Source of the DNA: Bacteroidota bacterium
Lineage (GTDB): Bacteria; Bacteroidota; Bacteroidia; Flavobacteriales; Weeksellaceae
Reading direction: 5' to 3'
DNA length: 24,211 bases
NCBI GenBank assembly: GCA_023433225.1
Contig: JAEZDQ010000203.1
Span: 1 to 24,211, forward strand
The translations under genes were made by a program, and so were the position numbers. Below the pieces are notes generated by a model, which was given only the letters and a program-made list of their open reading frames with translations, did no database searches and was not told where the DNA came from. Shown here one piece after another: positions 1 to 7,955 of this stretch (position 1 is its first letter; the number at the start of each line of letters is the position of its first letter).

Positions 1-1
1 T

Positions 2-1495
2 CCCGATATCTATGGCAAAATCGGAAACGCAGGTGTTTCGATTGCTACTTTGGACGATGCAAAAAAATTATACTCCGGGTTCGATTTGTGTGCACCATCG
101 ACTTCGGTTTCGATGACCATCAACGGTCCGGCTCCGATGTTGTTAGGATTTTTTATGAATGCAGCCATCGACCAACAATGTGAAATCTACATCAAAGAAA
201 ATGGATTGGAACATTTGGTGGAAGCGCGTTTGAAAGAAAAATTCGATGAGAAAGGAGTAGAACGTCCTACCTATAACGGTTCTTTACCGGAAGGAAACAA
301 TGGTTTAGGATTGATGTTATTGGGAATGACTGGTGACGAAATTCTTCCTGCAGATGTTTACAATGAAATCAAAGCAAGAACTTTATCGACCGTCCGTGGA
401 ACTGTTCAAGCCGATATCTTAAAAGAAGACCAAGCACAAAATACCTGTATTTTCTCGACTGAATTTGCCCTTCGTTTAATGGGTGACGTTCAGCAATATT
501 TCATCGAACAAAAAGTACGTAATTTTTATTCGGTTTCAATTTCCGGTTATCACATTGCGGAAGCCGGTGCCAACCCGATTTCACAATTGGCCTTTACCTT
601 GGCAAACGGATTTACCTATGTGGAATATTACCTTTCCAGAGGAATGAACATTGATGATTTCGCACCGAATTTATCTTTCTTTTTCTCGAACGGAATCGAT
701 CCGGAATACGCCGTAATCGGGCGTGTAGCTCGTAGAATTTGGGCGAAAGCGATGAAGCACAAATACGGCGGAAACGAACGTTCACAGATGTTGAAATACC
801 ATATCCAAACTTCCGGACGTTCTTTACACGCACAAGAAATTGCGTTCAACGACATCCGTACGACTTTACAAGCTTTGTACGCGATTTACGACAACTGTAA
901 CTCATTGCATACAAATGCTTATGACGAAGCGATTACGACACCGACGGAAGAATCCGTGCGTCGTGCCATGGCTATTCAGTTGATTATCAACAAAGAATTA
1001 GGTTTGGCCAAAAATGAAAATCCAATCCAAGGTTCGTTCATCATTGAAGAATTAACCGATTTGGTGGAAGAAGCAGTTTATGCAGAATTCGACCGATTGA
1101 CTGATCGTGGTGGCGTTTTAGGAGCCATGGAAACCATGTACCAGCGTGGGAAAATCCAAGACGAATCCATGTATTACGAACATTTGAAACATACGGGAGA
1201 ATTCCCAATTATTGGTGTAAATACATTCTTAGGAGCAGATGGTTCGCCAACGGTTACGCCAAGTGAAGTCATTCGTTCGACAGAAGAAGAAAAACAATAC
1301 CAGATCGATAAAGTTCAAAACTACCAAAAAGCCAATGTGCAAGGTTCGGCCGAAAGCTTGGAGAAATTGCATACGGTTGCTTTGACAAACGGAAACTTAT
1401 TTGAACAAATCATGGAATCTGTTAAGTACAATTCTCTTGGAGAAATCACCAATTCGCTTTTCAATGTAGGAGGGAAGTACAGACGAAATATGTAG
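2..1495 (+). CDS. icmF: Fused isobutyryl-CoA mutase IcmF, C-terminal part (5' end outside window)
   Basis: This is the last 497 residues of a coenzyme B12-dependent acyl-CoA mutase; the reading frame is open to the left edge. The family interconverts isobutyryl-CoA and n-butyryl-CoA by radical carbon-skeleton rearrangement. Visible blocks include [20 protein letters not shown], the [10 protein letters not shown] motif holding the His that contacts the cofactor/substrate region, [10 protein letters not shown] and [20 protein letters not shown], all very close to IcmF proteins. In the block [13 protein letters not shown] the residue at the place of the methylmalonyl-CoA mutase substrate Arg is Gln (codon 437-439), which favours isobutyryl-CoA mutase over methylmalonyl-CoA mutase. 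The N-terminal B12-binding and GTPase domains of a fused IcmF would lie outside the window, so the fusion itself is inferred. No downstream partner is on this strand. Confidence 0.88.
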   Translation, partial: PDIYGKIGNAGVSIATLDDAKKLYSGFDLCAPSTSVSMTINGPAPMLLGFFMNAAIDQQCEIYIKENGLEHLVEARLKEKFDEKGVERPTYNGSLPEGNNGLGLMLLGMTGDEILPADVYNEIKARTLSTVRGTVQADILKEDQAQNTCIFSTEFALRLMGDVQQYFIEQKVRNFYSVSISGYHIAEAGANPISQLAFTLANGFTYVEYYLSRGMNIDDFAPNLSFFFSNGIDPEYAVIGRVARRIWAKAMKHKYGGNERSQMLKYHIQTSGRSLHAQEIAFNDIRTTLQALYAIYDNCNSLHTNAYDEAITTPTEESVRRAMAIQLIINKELGLAKNENPIQGSFIIEELTDLVEEAVYAEFDRLTDRGGVLGAMETMYQRGKIQDESMYYEHLKHTGEFPIIGVNTFLGADGSPTVTPSEVIRSTEEEKQYQIDKVQNYQKANVQGSAESLEKLHTVALTNGNLFEQIMESVKYNSLGEITNSLFNVGGKYRRNM

Positions 1496-1615
1496 GAAAG
1501 TTTAATTGAATGGAGATTTTGATAGTTTAGTCATTCTCTCTATAATCAAGTTAGCATTCCGCCTAAAAATCATTTTCAAAAGTCATAGACTCTGAAAAAA
1601 CTGGGTGTGTAATCA

Positions 1616-2932
1616 TCAATTTGAATACCGCATCCACTTCCACATTTCCTTGAACGATGGTTTTTTACCATACATCAGGATGCCGACGCGGTAAATCTTC
1701 GATGCAAAGAAAACCATCAATAGCATGGAACCGATTAATAAAGCAAGTGAAATCGCAATTTCCCACCATTCCACTCCAAACGGTAACCTTGTCACCATCG
1801 AAATCGGCGAAGTCAGCGGTATCATCGAAAGCCAGAATGAAACCGGCCCGTCAGGGTTTTCCAAAGTCGTCATGCTTCCGTACATGGCAATCATCATGGG
1901 GAAAATGGGGTAAAAAGTAAATTGTTGGGTGTCCGTATCATTGTCCACCGCCGAGCCGATTGCTGCGAAAATGGAACTGTAAAACAAATAGCCGATTAGA
2001 AAATAAAGGACAAAGAAAACGAGGATAAACGGGTAGTTTAATGAAAATAAAATATCAAATGAATTTTGGGCTTCCGTTAACCATTCGGGGTTTTGAGCCA
2101 TGATTTGCTGCGCATGTTGGGCGGAATCGTTTGTCGGTACTTTAGACGCAAAAAAGGCGGATCCCGCTAACATCAAAGTTACGCCCATGACAATCCATAT
2201 TGTAAACTGGGTCAAAGCCACGAAAGTCGTACCGAGGATTTTACCCATCATCAGATTAAATGGTTTAACCGATGAAATGATGATTTCCACCACACGGTTG
2301 TTTTTTTCTTCCACCACGCTGCGCATCACTTTCACGCCGTAAATCATGATGAACATGAAAATAATATAGGCCAAAAAAATCGCAACTCCGAACTTCAGGT
2401 ATTCGCCCTTGTCCTCGGAACCACCTTTCAGGTTGAAAGTCTTGATGTTGATTTTGGAATCGATGTTTTTCATGGATTCTTGTGAAATCCCGGCTTGCTC
2501 CATTTTTATCTCTTCCACGCGGCTGCTCAGCTTGTCTTCCAGGCTTTCCCGGAACCCGATACCGATGTTGCCTTTTGTGGTCAGTTCAATTCCGTTTTCA
2601 AGTTTTGAAAAATCATTTTTATCCAATGCGGGAATGACCAGTAAACCGTTTAAGGTATTGCTTTCCAATAAGGTATCTTTGATTCCTTGGATGTCATCCG
2701 AACCATAAAAATTGTAAATGGCATTTTCAGTCGAAACCAATGCGGTAATGAATTCTTTGCTTTCATCTACTACTGCAATTTGTTTTTGGTCGGAATTTGC
2801 GGCCATCATCCAAGCAATGATTCCAACGATTCCCACCAAAATAATCGGCGACAAAACCGTCATGATGATAAAGGTTTTGTTTTTGACCTGTGAAAGGAAT
2901 TCTCTTTTGGCGACTAATAATATTTGGTTCAT
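1616..2932 (-). CDS. ABC transporter permease, ABC-2/NatB type
   Basis: A 438-residue membrane protein of the ABC-2 exporter permease type. It opens with the typical KREFLSQVKNKTFIIMT segment followed by a first membrane helix (about residues 20-45). A large extracytoplasmic domain spans about 46-175, and a cluster of five or so helices fills the C-terminal half (about 176-430). The cytoplasmic loop VVEEKNNRVVEIIISSVKP is characteristic of NatB-like permeases. It lies 33 bp downstream of its ATPase, so the two form one operon and probably one exporter. The NatAB family is named for sodium export, but many Bacteroidota members are uncharacterised, so the substrate is unknown. The start ATG is the first Met, directly before the conserved N-terminal motif. 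Confidence 0.88.
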   Translation of the reverse strand: MNQILLVAKREFLSQVKNKTFIIMTVLSPIILVGIVGIIAWMMAANSDQKQIAVVDESKEFITALVSTENAIYNFYGSDDIQGIKDTLLESNTLNGLLVIPALDKNDFSKLENGIELTTKGNIGIGFRESLEDKLSSRVEEIKMEQAGISQESMKNIDSKINIKTFNLKGGSEDKGEYLKFGVAIFLAYIIFMFIMIYGVKVMRSVVEEKNNRVVEIIISSVKPFNLMMGKILGTTFVALTQFTIWIVMGVTLMLAGSAFFASKVPTNDSAQHAQQIMAQNPEWLTEAQNSFDILFSLNYPFILVFFVLYFLIGYLFYSSIFAAIGSAVDNDTDTQQFTFYPIFPMMIAMYGSMTTLENPDGPVSFWLSMIPLTSPISMVTRLPFGVEWWEIAISLALLIGSMLLMVFFASKIYRVGILMYGKKPSFKEMWKWMRYSN

Positions 2933-2965
2933 TTTGAATTCAGAGTTTAACTGGAGAATAGTTTG

Positions 2966-3883
2966 TTAATTGTTTTTTACGGCTTGTAAAAATATATCGT
3001 TCATGGAAGGAATCGCTTCCTTGTACTGGATGATAGACCCCAATTGGGAAATTTCATTCAGCAAATGATTGGAACTCACACCCTCTGTTTTTGAAAGTTT
3101 AAATGAAGTGGAATAACTGTTTTGCTTGACCATTTCAGGCGAATATTCCAAGCTGAAACGCTTCCAGCTTTCCTCTTCCGGATTCTCGATTTCTACAAAA
3201 TATTTTCCGGATTTGAATTGGTGTTTGATTTGATTGATTTCACCGTCCAGAACTTTATTGGACAAATTAATCAAAGCGATGTGGTCGCACATTTCTTCCA
3301 CGGATTCCATTCTATGAGTTGAGAAAATAATCGTGGTTCCTTTGTCACGGAGTTCCAATATTTCATTGGCGATGATTTGAGCATTCACCGGGTCGAAACC
3401 ACTAAAAGGTTCATCAAAAATCAACAATTCCGGTTCGTGCAAGACGGTAATCACAAACTGAACTTTTTGGCCCATTCCTTTGGAAAGTTCCGTGAGTTTT
3501 TTGTCCCACCATTCGTCAATTCCCAATTTTTCGAACCAAAATTTGGTTTTTTTATGCGCCTGTTCATTGGAAAGACCTTTCAATTTTGCAAAATAAAGTG
3601 CTTGTTCACCGATTTTCATATTTTGGTAAAGCCCGCGTTCTTCGGGCATATAACCGACCATCGGAATAGCCGATTTGTCCAAAGTCTTCCCCGCAATTTG
3701 AACGGTTCCCTTATCGGGTGCAGTGATTTGGTTGATGATGCGCAAAAATGTAGTTTTTCCTGCGCCATTCGGACCCAAAAGTCCATAAACTGAACCTTGC
3801 GGGATGCAAAGGTCAAAGTTGTTTAAGGCTGTTTTTTTTCCGTATTGTTTGGTTAATCCTTTTGCAACAAGCAAATCCGACAT
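2966..3883 (-). CDS. ABC transporter ATP-binding protein (NatA-like)
   Basis: A 305-residue ABC ATPase that powers the neighbouring ABC-2 permease. All catalytic motifs are present: Walker A GPNGAGKTT (about residue 36), signature LSKGMGQKV (in place of LSGGQ), Walker B LLIFDEPFSGFDP and the switch His in STHRMES. The last 80 or so residues form the C-terminal extension seen in NatA-type exporter ATPases (DUF4162-like). The GMGQK form of the signature is common in this exporter subgroup. Gene order ATPase-permease with a 33-bp gap indicates co-transcription. The substrate cannot be read from the sequence. Confidence 0.92.
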   Translation of the reverse strand: MSDLLVAKGLTKQYGKKTALNNFDLCIPQGSVYGLLGPNGAGKTTFLRIINQITAPDKGTVQIAGKTLDKSAIPMVGYMPEERGLYQNMKIGEQALYFAKLKGLSNEQAHKKTKFWFEKLGIDEWWDKKLTELSKGMGQKVQFVITVLHEPELLIFDEPFSGFDPVNAQIIANEILELRDKGTTIIFSTHRMESVEEMCDHIALINLSNKVLDGEINQIKHQFKSGKYFVEIENPEEESWKRFSLEYSPEMVKQNSYSTSFKLSKTEGVSSNHLLNEISQLGSIIQYKEAIPSMNDIFLQAVKNN

Positions 3884-3977
3884 AAGAATTGTTTTTGAGA
3901 TTAGTTGAAATTCTTATGCAAATGTTACAAAAAAATCGATGAAATCCTTAATGGTTGGAGGTCAATGGTTGAGAGAG

Positions 3978-4310
3978 TTAGCGTTTATCAATAAATTCCT
4001 GAACTTTTCGGGCGATGATGGGCGCGGCAATTGCCACGGCAACCGAAAGAACCGACTTTCCGATTTTACCCATATGGAGACGGCTTCCTGCTTGGCCGGA
4101 GATAAAATTCAATGCGGTGTTAACTCCTGAAGAAACAGGTGAATTCTCAAGGATAGAAGAATTTTCCATGGAGTCAATAAATTGATTAAAAGTAGAATAG
4201 AGAAAGCCTTCTCGCGTCCTTTTGTCCGCCAATACCATTTTATCTTTCAATACTTTTTTAGCCAATCTTAATTCAGCCAAAGTGGTGATGGGCTTAGTCT
4301 TCATCGTCAT
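3978..4310 (-). CDS. Small hypothetical protein of the YtxH/holin-like cluster
   Basis: A 110-residue protein I cannot name. The N-terminal 45 residues are Lys/Arg-rich and helical. A polar linker rich in Ser and Asn follows, and the C-terminus has one hydrophobic stretch (about residues 84-104, SVLSVAVAIAAPIIARKV) that could be a membrane or membrane-surface helix, ending in charged residues. It overlaps the 3' end of the holin-like gene by 17 bp (11 bp if the second ATG, at 4304, is used), so translation is probably coupled and the two products likely act together at the inner membrane. Two ATG codons lie six bases apart, and the choice is uncertain. Length, overlap and context support a real gene; the function is unknown. 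Confidence 0.65.
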   Translation of the reverse strand: MTMKTKPITTLAELRLAKKVLKDKMVLADKRTREGFLYSTFNQFIDSMENSSILENSPVSSGVNTALNFISGQAGSRLHMGKIGKSVLSVAVAIAAPIIARKVQEFIDKR

Positions 4311-4635
4311 CGTCTGAATTGTCTATCGCTTCCATTGCAGCTTCTACTGCTTTATTAGTGACCATAAGCATGATTTTTTTTCGGAATGCGAAAAGTAGGA
4401 TGAGCAGTAAAACATAAATCCCGGTGACTGCTAAAAAGCCCAGCCCGGTGTCGTTGAAGAGATTGCCTAATAAGTGCCCACCGGCTAAACTACCGATGAA
4501 TAATATCATCATGATGAACATACCGGCTAAAATACCGAAAACACCCGCTGAAATCATATTGCTGACTGAGTCAACGATTTCGAGTTTGGTGTATGTAATT
4601 CGGTTATTGATGTATTGTTTTAAATCATCAAACAT
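4294..4635 (-). CDS. Phage holin family / superfamily III holin-like membrane protein
   Basis: A 113-residue inner-membrane protein with two long hydrophobic helices (about residues 28-55 and 64-86). A short amphipathic N-terminus (MFDDLKQYINNRITYTKLEI) precedes them, and a very acidic tail DNSDDDDED follows. This layout matches the chromosomal family usually named phage holin family protein (Phage_holin_3_6-like). Despite the name these proteins are not in prophages and there are no phage genes nearby. It sits between a YtxH-domain gene upstream and an overlapping 110-residue gene downstream, an arrangement frequent in Flavobacteriia, and a role in envelope stress or membrane organisation is inferred only from context. 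Confidence 0.75.
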   Translation of the reverse strand: MFDDLKQYINNRITYTKLEIVDSVSNMISAGVFGILAGMFIMMILFIGSLAGGHLLGNLFNDTGLGFLAVTGIYVLLLILLFAFRKKIMLMVTNKAVEAAMEAIDNSDDDDED

Positions 4636-4661
4636 AAGTAATGGTTTTTAACAAAGTTAAA

Positions 4662-4693
4662 AAAATATTGGGGTTATTAAACCCCAATATTTT
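4662..4693 (-). terminator. Intrinsic terminator overlapping the ytxH-like stop codon
   Basis: A perfect 14-bp stem with a 4-nt loop: arms 4662-4675 and 4680-4693, with a GGGG/CCCC core flanked by AT pairs. On the minus strand it is followed by a run of T residues. The last four codons and the TAA stop of the YtxH-like gene (stop at 4677-4679) form part of the hairpin. It separates that gene from the holin-like gene 41 bp downstream, so it may act as a partial terminator or attenuator rather than a full stop. Confidence 0.75.
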
Positions 4694-5003
4694 CCTCAAA
4701 CTCGTCTTTGGCTTTTCTTGCCTGTCCTTTTACTTCATGTTTTACTTCATTTCCCGCGGTTTGCAATTTGCTTTTCACTTCAGACAACCTCTCTTCTAAG
4801 TCTTTTTTAGCTTTTTTGGCTTTCTCGCTGAAGTCGTGTGAATATTTATCCAATTCTCCTCTCAGTTTTTCAGCTTCTTTTTTGAGTTGCTTACGGGTTT
4901 CTTCTCCGGATTGAGGAGCTAATAATAATCCTGCTGCGGCACCGGCAGCTGCTCCGATTAATAATCCGGCCAATAATTTGAATGCTCCACTTTCTTTTGC
5001 CAT
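4677..5003 (-). CDS. YtxH domain-containing protein
   Basis: A 108-residue protein with the YtxH signature: a Gly/Ala-rich membrane helix near the N-terminus (about residues 9-29, LLAGLLIGAAAGAAAGLLLA) directly followed by APQSGEETRKQL. A long, highly charged Lys/Glu/Ala helix then predicts a coiled coil to the C-terminus. YtxH proteins are small membrane-anchored proteins often linked to general stress responses (the name comes from Bacillus), and no enzymatic role is known. It is the first gene of the minus-strand trio and diverges from the aminotransferase gene across 108 bp. Its 3' end is built into a strong terminator hairpin. Confidence 0.85.
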   Translation of the reverse strand: MAKESGAFKLLAGLLIGAAAGAAAGLLLAPQSGEETRKQLKKEAEKLRGELDKYSHDFSEKAKKAKKDLEERLSEVKSKLQTAGNEVKHEVKGQARKAKDEFEENIGV

Positions 5004-5111
5004 GGTTTTAAATTTTAAATGGTTAATACTTTTTTAATTTTCAAACTCTTTAAAGACAAAAACAATACCAAAAACTTTATATTTACACCCATTTAATGAA
5101 AAATTTAACAA

Positions 5112-6308
5112 ATGCCGCAATTATCCGACAAAGGCAATTTAATGCCTTCTTCTCCCATCCGTAAATTAGTTCCTTTCGCCGATAAGGCTAAACACAAGGG
5201 CATCAAAGTATACCACCTCAACATCGGCCAGCCCGATATTGCATCGCCTCCTGCCGCACTGGACGCTTACCACCAATTGCCTTTTGATGTGATTGCCTAC
5301 ACCCATTCAGAAGGAACGCCAGAATACCGTAAAGCCATGTCCGATTATTATAAAGGAAGAGGACTGGAGGTGGAACCCGAACATTTCATCATCACAAACG
5401 GAGGTTCAGAGGCGCTTTTATTTACATTCGGTGTGATTGCCAATCCGGGTGATGAAATCATCATTCCGGAACCCTTTTATGCGAATTACAATAGTTTTGC
5501 TTGTCAGAGCGAAGTGAAAATCGTTCCGATTCAATCTACAATTGCCAATAACTTCGGCTTGCCGTCAATCGAATCTTTTGAAGAAAAAATTACCGATAAA
5601 ACACGTGCCATCTTGATTTGCCATCCGGGAAATCCGACCGGTTATCTATATTCCCGAGAGGAATTGGAAAAACTCAAAGATTTGGTATTAAAACATGATT
5701 TGTATTTGATATCCGATGAGGTGTATGCCGAATATGTTTATGGCGGAGAAGAACATTTTTCAGTTTTGAATTTTGAAGAATTAAAAGAAAATGTAATTGT
5801 CATTGATTCCGAATCCAAACGTTTTTCCATGTGTGGAGCGCGTCTTGGAGCTATGATTTCCAGAAATGATGAAGTCTTGAAACGCGCTTTGAAGTTCGCA
5901 CAAGCAAGGCTGAGCCCGGTTCTTACGAGCCAATATGCCGCCACCAAAGCCCATGAAAACGTAGGAACTTATTTTGAAGACTGTCGTGCGGAATATGTAA
6001 GCCGACGGGATTTACTGGTGACGGAACTGAATAAAATTCCGGGCGTGATTTGTCCCAATCCAAAAGGTGCTTTTTATTGTATGGTAGAACTTCCGGTGGA
6101 CGATGCCGAGAAATTTGCCATTTGGTTGCTAAATGACTTCAAACTAGACGGTGAAACCGTGATGGTGGCACCCGGAAACGGATTTTACAGCCATCCCGAT
6201 ACAGTAAAAAATCAGGTTCGGATTGCTTATGTTTTGAATAAACAGGATTTGCAACGGTCGGTGGAAGTCCTGAGAATTGCATTGGAAAGGTATAATTCAA
6301 TGAATTAA
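5112..6308 (+). CDS. PLP-dependent class I/II aminotransferase
   Basis: A 398-residue fold-type I aminotransferase. Recognisable features are LNIGQPDIASPP near the N-terminus, YTHSEGTPEYRKAM, the CHPGNPTGYLYS substrate/PLP-contact segment, SDEVYAEYVYGG with the PLP-ring Asp and Tyr, the Schiff-base lysine at residue 236 in DSESKRFSMCGARLGAM, and a C-terminal Arg in VRIAYVLN that would bind the substrate carboxylate. It is close to aspartate/aromatic aminotransferases (AspC/AatB-like), but the amino-acid specificity cannot be fixed by eye. It heads a plus-strand run: a membrane protein starts 5 bp after its stop and murB overlaps that gene. The ATG chosen is the first Met after an AT-rich spacer. 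Confidence 0.9.
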   Translation: MPQLSDKGNLMPSSPIRKLVPFADKAKHKGIKVYHLNIGQPDIASPPAALDAYHQLPFDVIAYTHSEGTPEYRKAMSDYYKGRGLEVEPEHFIITNGGSEALLFTFGVIANPGDEIIIPEPFYANYNSFACQSEVKIVPIQSTIANNFGLPSIESFEEKITDKTRAILICHPGNPTGYLYSREELEKLKDLVLKHDLYLISDEVYAEYVYGGEEHFSVLNFEELKENVIVIDSESKRFSMCGARLGAMISRNDEVLKRALKFAQARLSPVLTSQYAATKAHENVGTYFEDCRAEYVSRRDLLVTELNKIPGVICPNPKGAFYCMVELPVDDAEKFAIWLLNDFKLDGETVMVAPGNGFYSHPDTVKNQVRIAYVLNKQDLQRSVEVLRIALERYNSMN

Positions 6309-6313
6309 TTGAC

Positions 6314-6841
6314 ATGTTTAATTTAGCACAAGGACTTCCGGATATTCAAAATTCTTTGAGCGAATTACGCATTATAGTGCCAGCTTATAGAAGTATCCAA
6401 AATATTTTAATAGCGATTAATGGATTCGCAATCCTTTTAATTTGGATGTTTTATTTTAATGTTCCCTTTTTTGAACCCACACAAATCATTTCTTGGATAT
6501 TTGTATTCATTTCTTTTGGCGTTGGAACCACTCTATTGCTTTGGACACTTTTTGGCAAAGAAGAATTAATCATTGACTCAAAAGAGATAAAACTAAAAAA
6601 GACAATTTTCGGCTTAGGGAAAACAAAAGTTTTTGAAAGAAGAAATATTAAAGAATTTACAGCCAATTATGCTTCAGTAAAAGACCTTTCAAATAGAAAA
6701 TCTGTTCTGTTCGGAGGGGGTATAGGAAGGATTAGATTCTTTGTGAACAATAAAATGTACACCTTGGGCTTGAGTTTATCGCCCAATCAATTGGAAAATA
6801 TTCTTCAAATAATTAATGTCAGGATCAATGGTCATTCTTGA
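6314..6841 (+). CDS. Two-helix membrane protein with a cytoplasmic PH-like domain (hypothetical)
   Basis: A 175-residue protein with no named family that I recognise. Two hydrophobic segments (about residues 29-48 and 57-80) form a hairpin, followed by a soluble domain. That domain begins EELIIDSKEIKLKKTIFGLG, a strand pattern like bacterial pleckstrin-homology (bPH) domains that follow a membrane hairpin. The start lies 5 bp after the aminotransferase stop, and the 3' end overlaps murB by 14 bp, so it is almost certainly co-transcribed and coupled to murB. Codon use is more AT-rich than in its neighbours. The bPH-like assignment rests only on topology and strand pattern. Confidence 0.65.
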   Translation: MFNLAQGLPDIQNSLSELRIIVPAYRSIQNILIAINGFAILLIWMFYFNVPFFEPTQIISWIFVFISFGVGTTLLLWTLFGKEELIIDSKEIKLKKTIFGLGKTKVFERRNIKEFTANYASVKDLSNRKSVLFGGGIGRIRFFVNNKMYTLGLSLSPNQLENILQIINVRINGHS

Positions 6842-7844
6842 AAATATCTCTTTAAAGCCCTACAATACTTTTGGAATCGACGTTTCGGCCAGATATTTCG
6901 TGGAAGCCCAAACGGTGGAGGAAATCAAATCGGCATTGGAATTCGCACGCGAAAATACACTTTCCTTGATGCTTTTCAGTGGCGGAAGCAATATGTTGCT
7001 GACGCACGATTTCGATGGATTGGTTTTGAAACTCAATCTGAAAGGAATTGAAGTAGTCTCGGAAGAGGAAGATTTCGTGGAAGTCAAAGTAAAATCCGGG
7101 GAGAATTGGCATGAATTCGTCCAATGGACTTTGCAAAATGATTTCGGTGGATTGGAAAATCTTTCCCTGATTCCCGGAAACGCGGGAACGGCACCTTTAC
7201 AGAACATCGGGGCGTATGGCGTGGAAATCAAAGATTCGATGACAGAACTTTCCGCATTGGAAATTTCAACCGGAAACATCCGCAAATTTACCAATGCCGA
7301 ATGTAAATTCGGGTACCGGGATTCGGTTTTTAAAAATGAATTCAAAAATCAGTTTATCATTACCGACGTTAGCTTCCAACTGACCAAAAGAAATCATCAG
7401 CTTCACACCCAATACGGAGCCATTCAAGCGGAACTTGATAAATTAAATATTCAAAATCCTACCATTCAGGACATTTCCCGTGCGGTCATCAACATTCGCC
7501 AAAGCAAATTGCCCGACCCGAGAGACATTGGGAATTCAGGCAGTTTCTTTAAAAATCCGGTGATTTCAAAATCAGAATTTGAAGAAATTAAGAAAAAACA
7601 TCCGGAGATTTCGGCTTATACGTCAGGTGATGAAGTTAAATTGGCAGCGGGTTGGCTGATCGAAAAAGCAGGCTGGAAAGGAAAACGTTTTGGGGATGCC
7701 GGCGTTCATGAAAAACAAGCATTGGTTTTGGTCAATTATGGAAAGGCGACCGGACAGGAAATCTATGATTTGTCCCAAAGGATTGTCGATGATATTTTTG
7801 AGAAATTCGGCATAAATCTGGAGAGGGAAGTAAATATTCTTTAA
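6828..7844 (+). CDS. murB: UDP-N-acetylmuramate dehydrogenase (MurB)
   Basis: MurB is the flavoenzyme that reduces UDP-N-acetylenolpyruvoylglucosamine to UDP-N-acetylmuramate with NADPH in cytoplasmic peptidoglycan synthesis. The protein shows SLKPYNTFGI at the N-terminus, the FAD-binding LFSGGSNMLL and IPGNAGTAPLQNIGAYGVEI, and GYRDSVFK. The catalytic Ser lies in GNSGSFFKNPV, and the C-terminal AGWLIEKAGWKGKRFGDAGV is typical. At 338 residues it matches type I MurB (E. coli-like, with the extra loop). An ATG four codons upstream (6816) is also open, but the family N-terminus begins close to the ATG at 6828. It is translationally coupled to the preceding membrane protein gene. Confidence 0.95.
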   Translation: MVILENISLKPYNTFGIDVSARYFVEAQTVEEIKSALEFARENTLSLMLFSGGSNMLLTHDFDGLVLKLNLKGIEVVSEEEDFVEVKVKSGENWHEFVQWTLQNDFGGLENLSLIPGNAGTAPLQNIGAYGVEIKDSMTELSALEISTGNIRKFTNAECKFGYRDSVFKNEFKNQFIITDVSFQLTKRNHQLHTQYGAIQAELDKLNIQNPTIQDISRAVINIRQSKLPDPRDIGNSGSFFKNPVISKSEFEEIKKKHPEISAYTSGDEVKLAAGWLIEKAGWKGKRFGDAGVHEKQALVLVNYGKATGQEIYDLSQRIVDDIFEKFGINLEREVNIL

Positions 7845-7900
7845 TTTTAATTGATTTAAAACGAATCGGTTATCGTTGAAATCAATAAAAAGCTCAAAAA

Positions 7901-7937
7901 AGTCTATCATTTTAGTAGACTAAATCAATTACATTTG
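7901..7937 (+). promoter_or_regulatory. Putative promoter with overlapping palindromes, methyltransferase gene
   Basis: TACATTTG at 7930-7937 matches the Bacteroidota -7 consensus TAnnTTTG and lies 18 bp before the ATG at 7956. Just upstream are two overlapping inverted repeats: AGTCTA-N9-TAGACT (7901-7921) and TTTAGT-AG-ACTAAA (7911-7924). Their place over the -33 region suits a repressor or activator site. No clear TTG -33 element is seen, as expected if an activator is needed. Read by eye. Confidence 0.4.
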
Positions 7938-7955
7938 CCACCATAGATTTAAAAA

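Noticed and set aside
3950..3971. Direct repeat AATGGTTG twice, 14 bp apart, near the end of the 110-residue gene
   Set aside because: Only two short copies, with no symmetry or clear relation to a promoter.
4294..4635. Holin-like gene as a sign of a prophage
   Set aside because: There are no other phage genes, and this family occurs widely in bacterial chromosomes beside YtxH genes.
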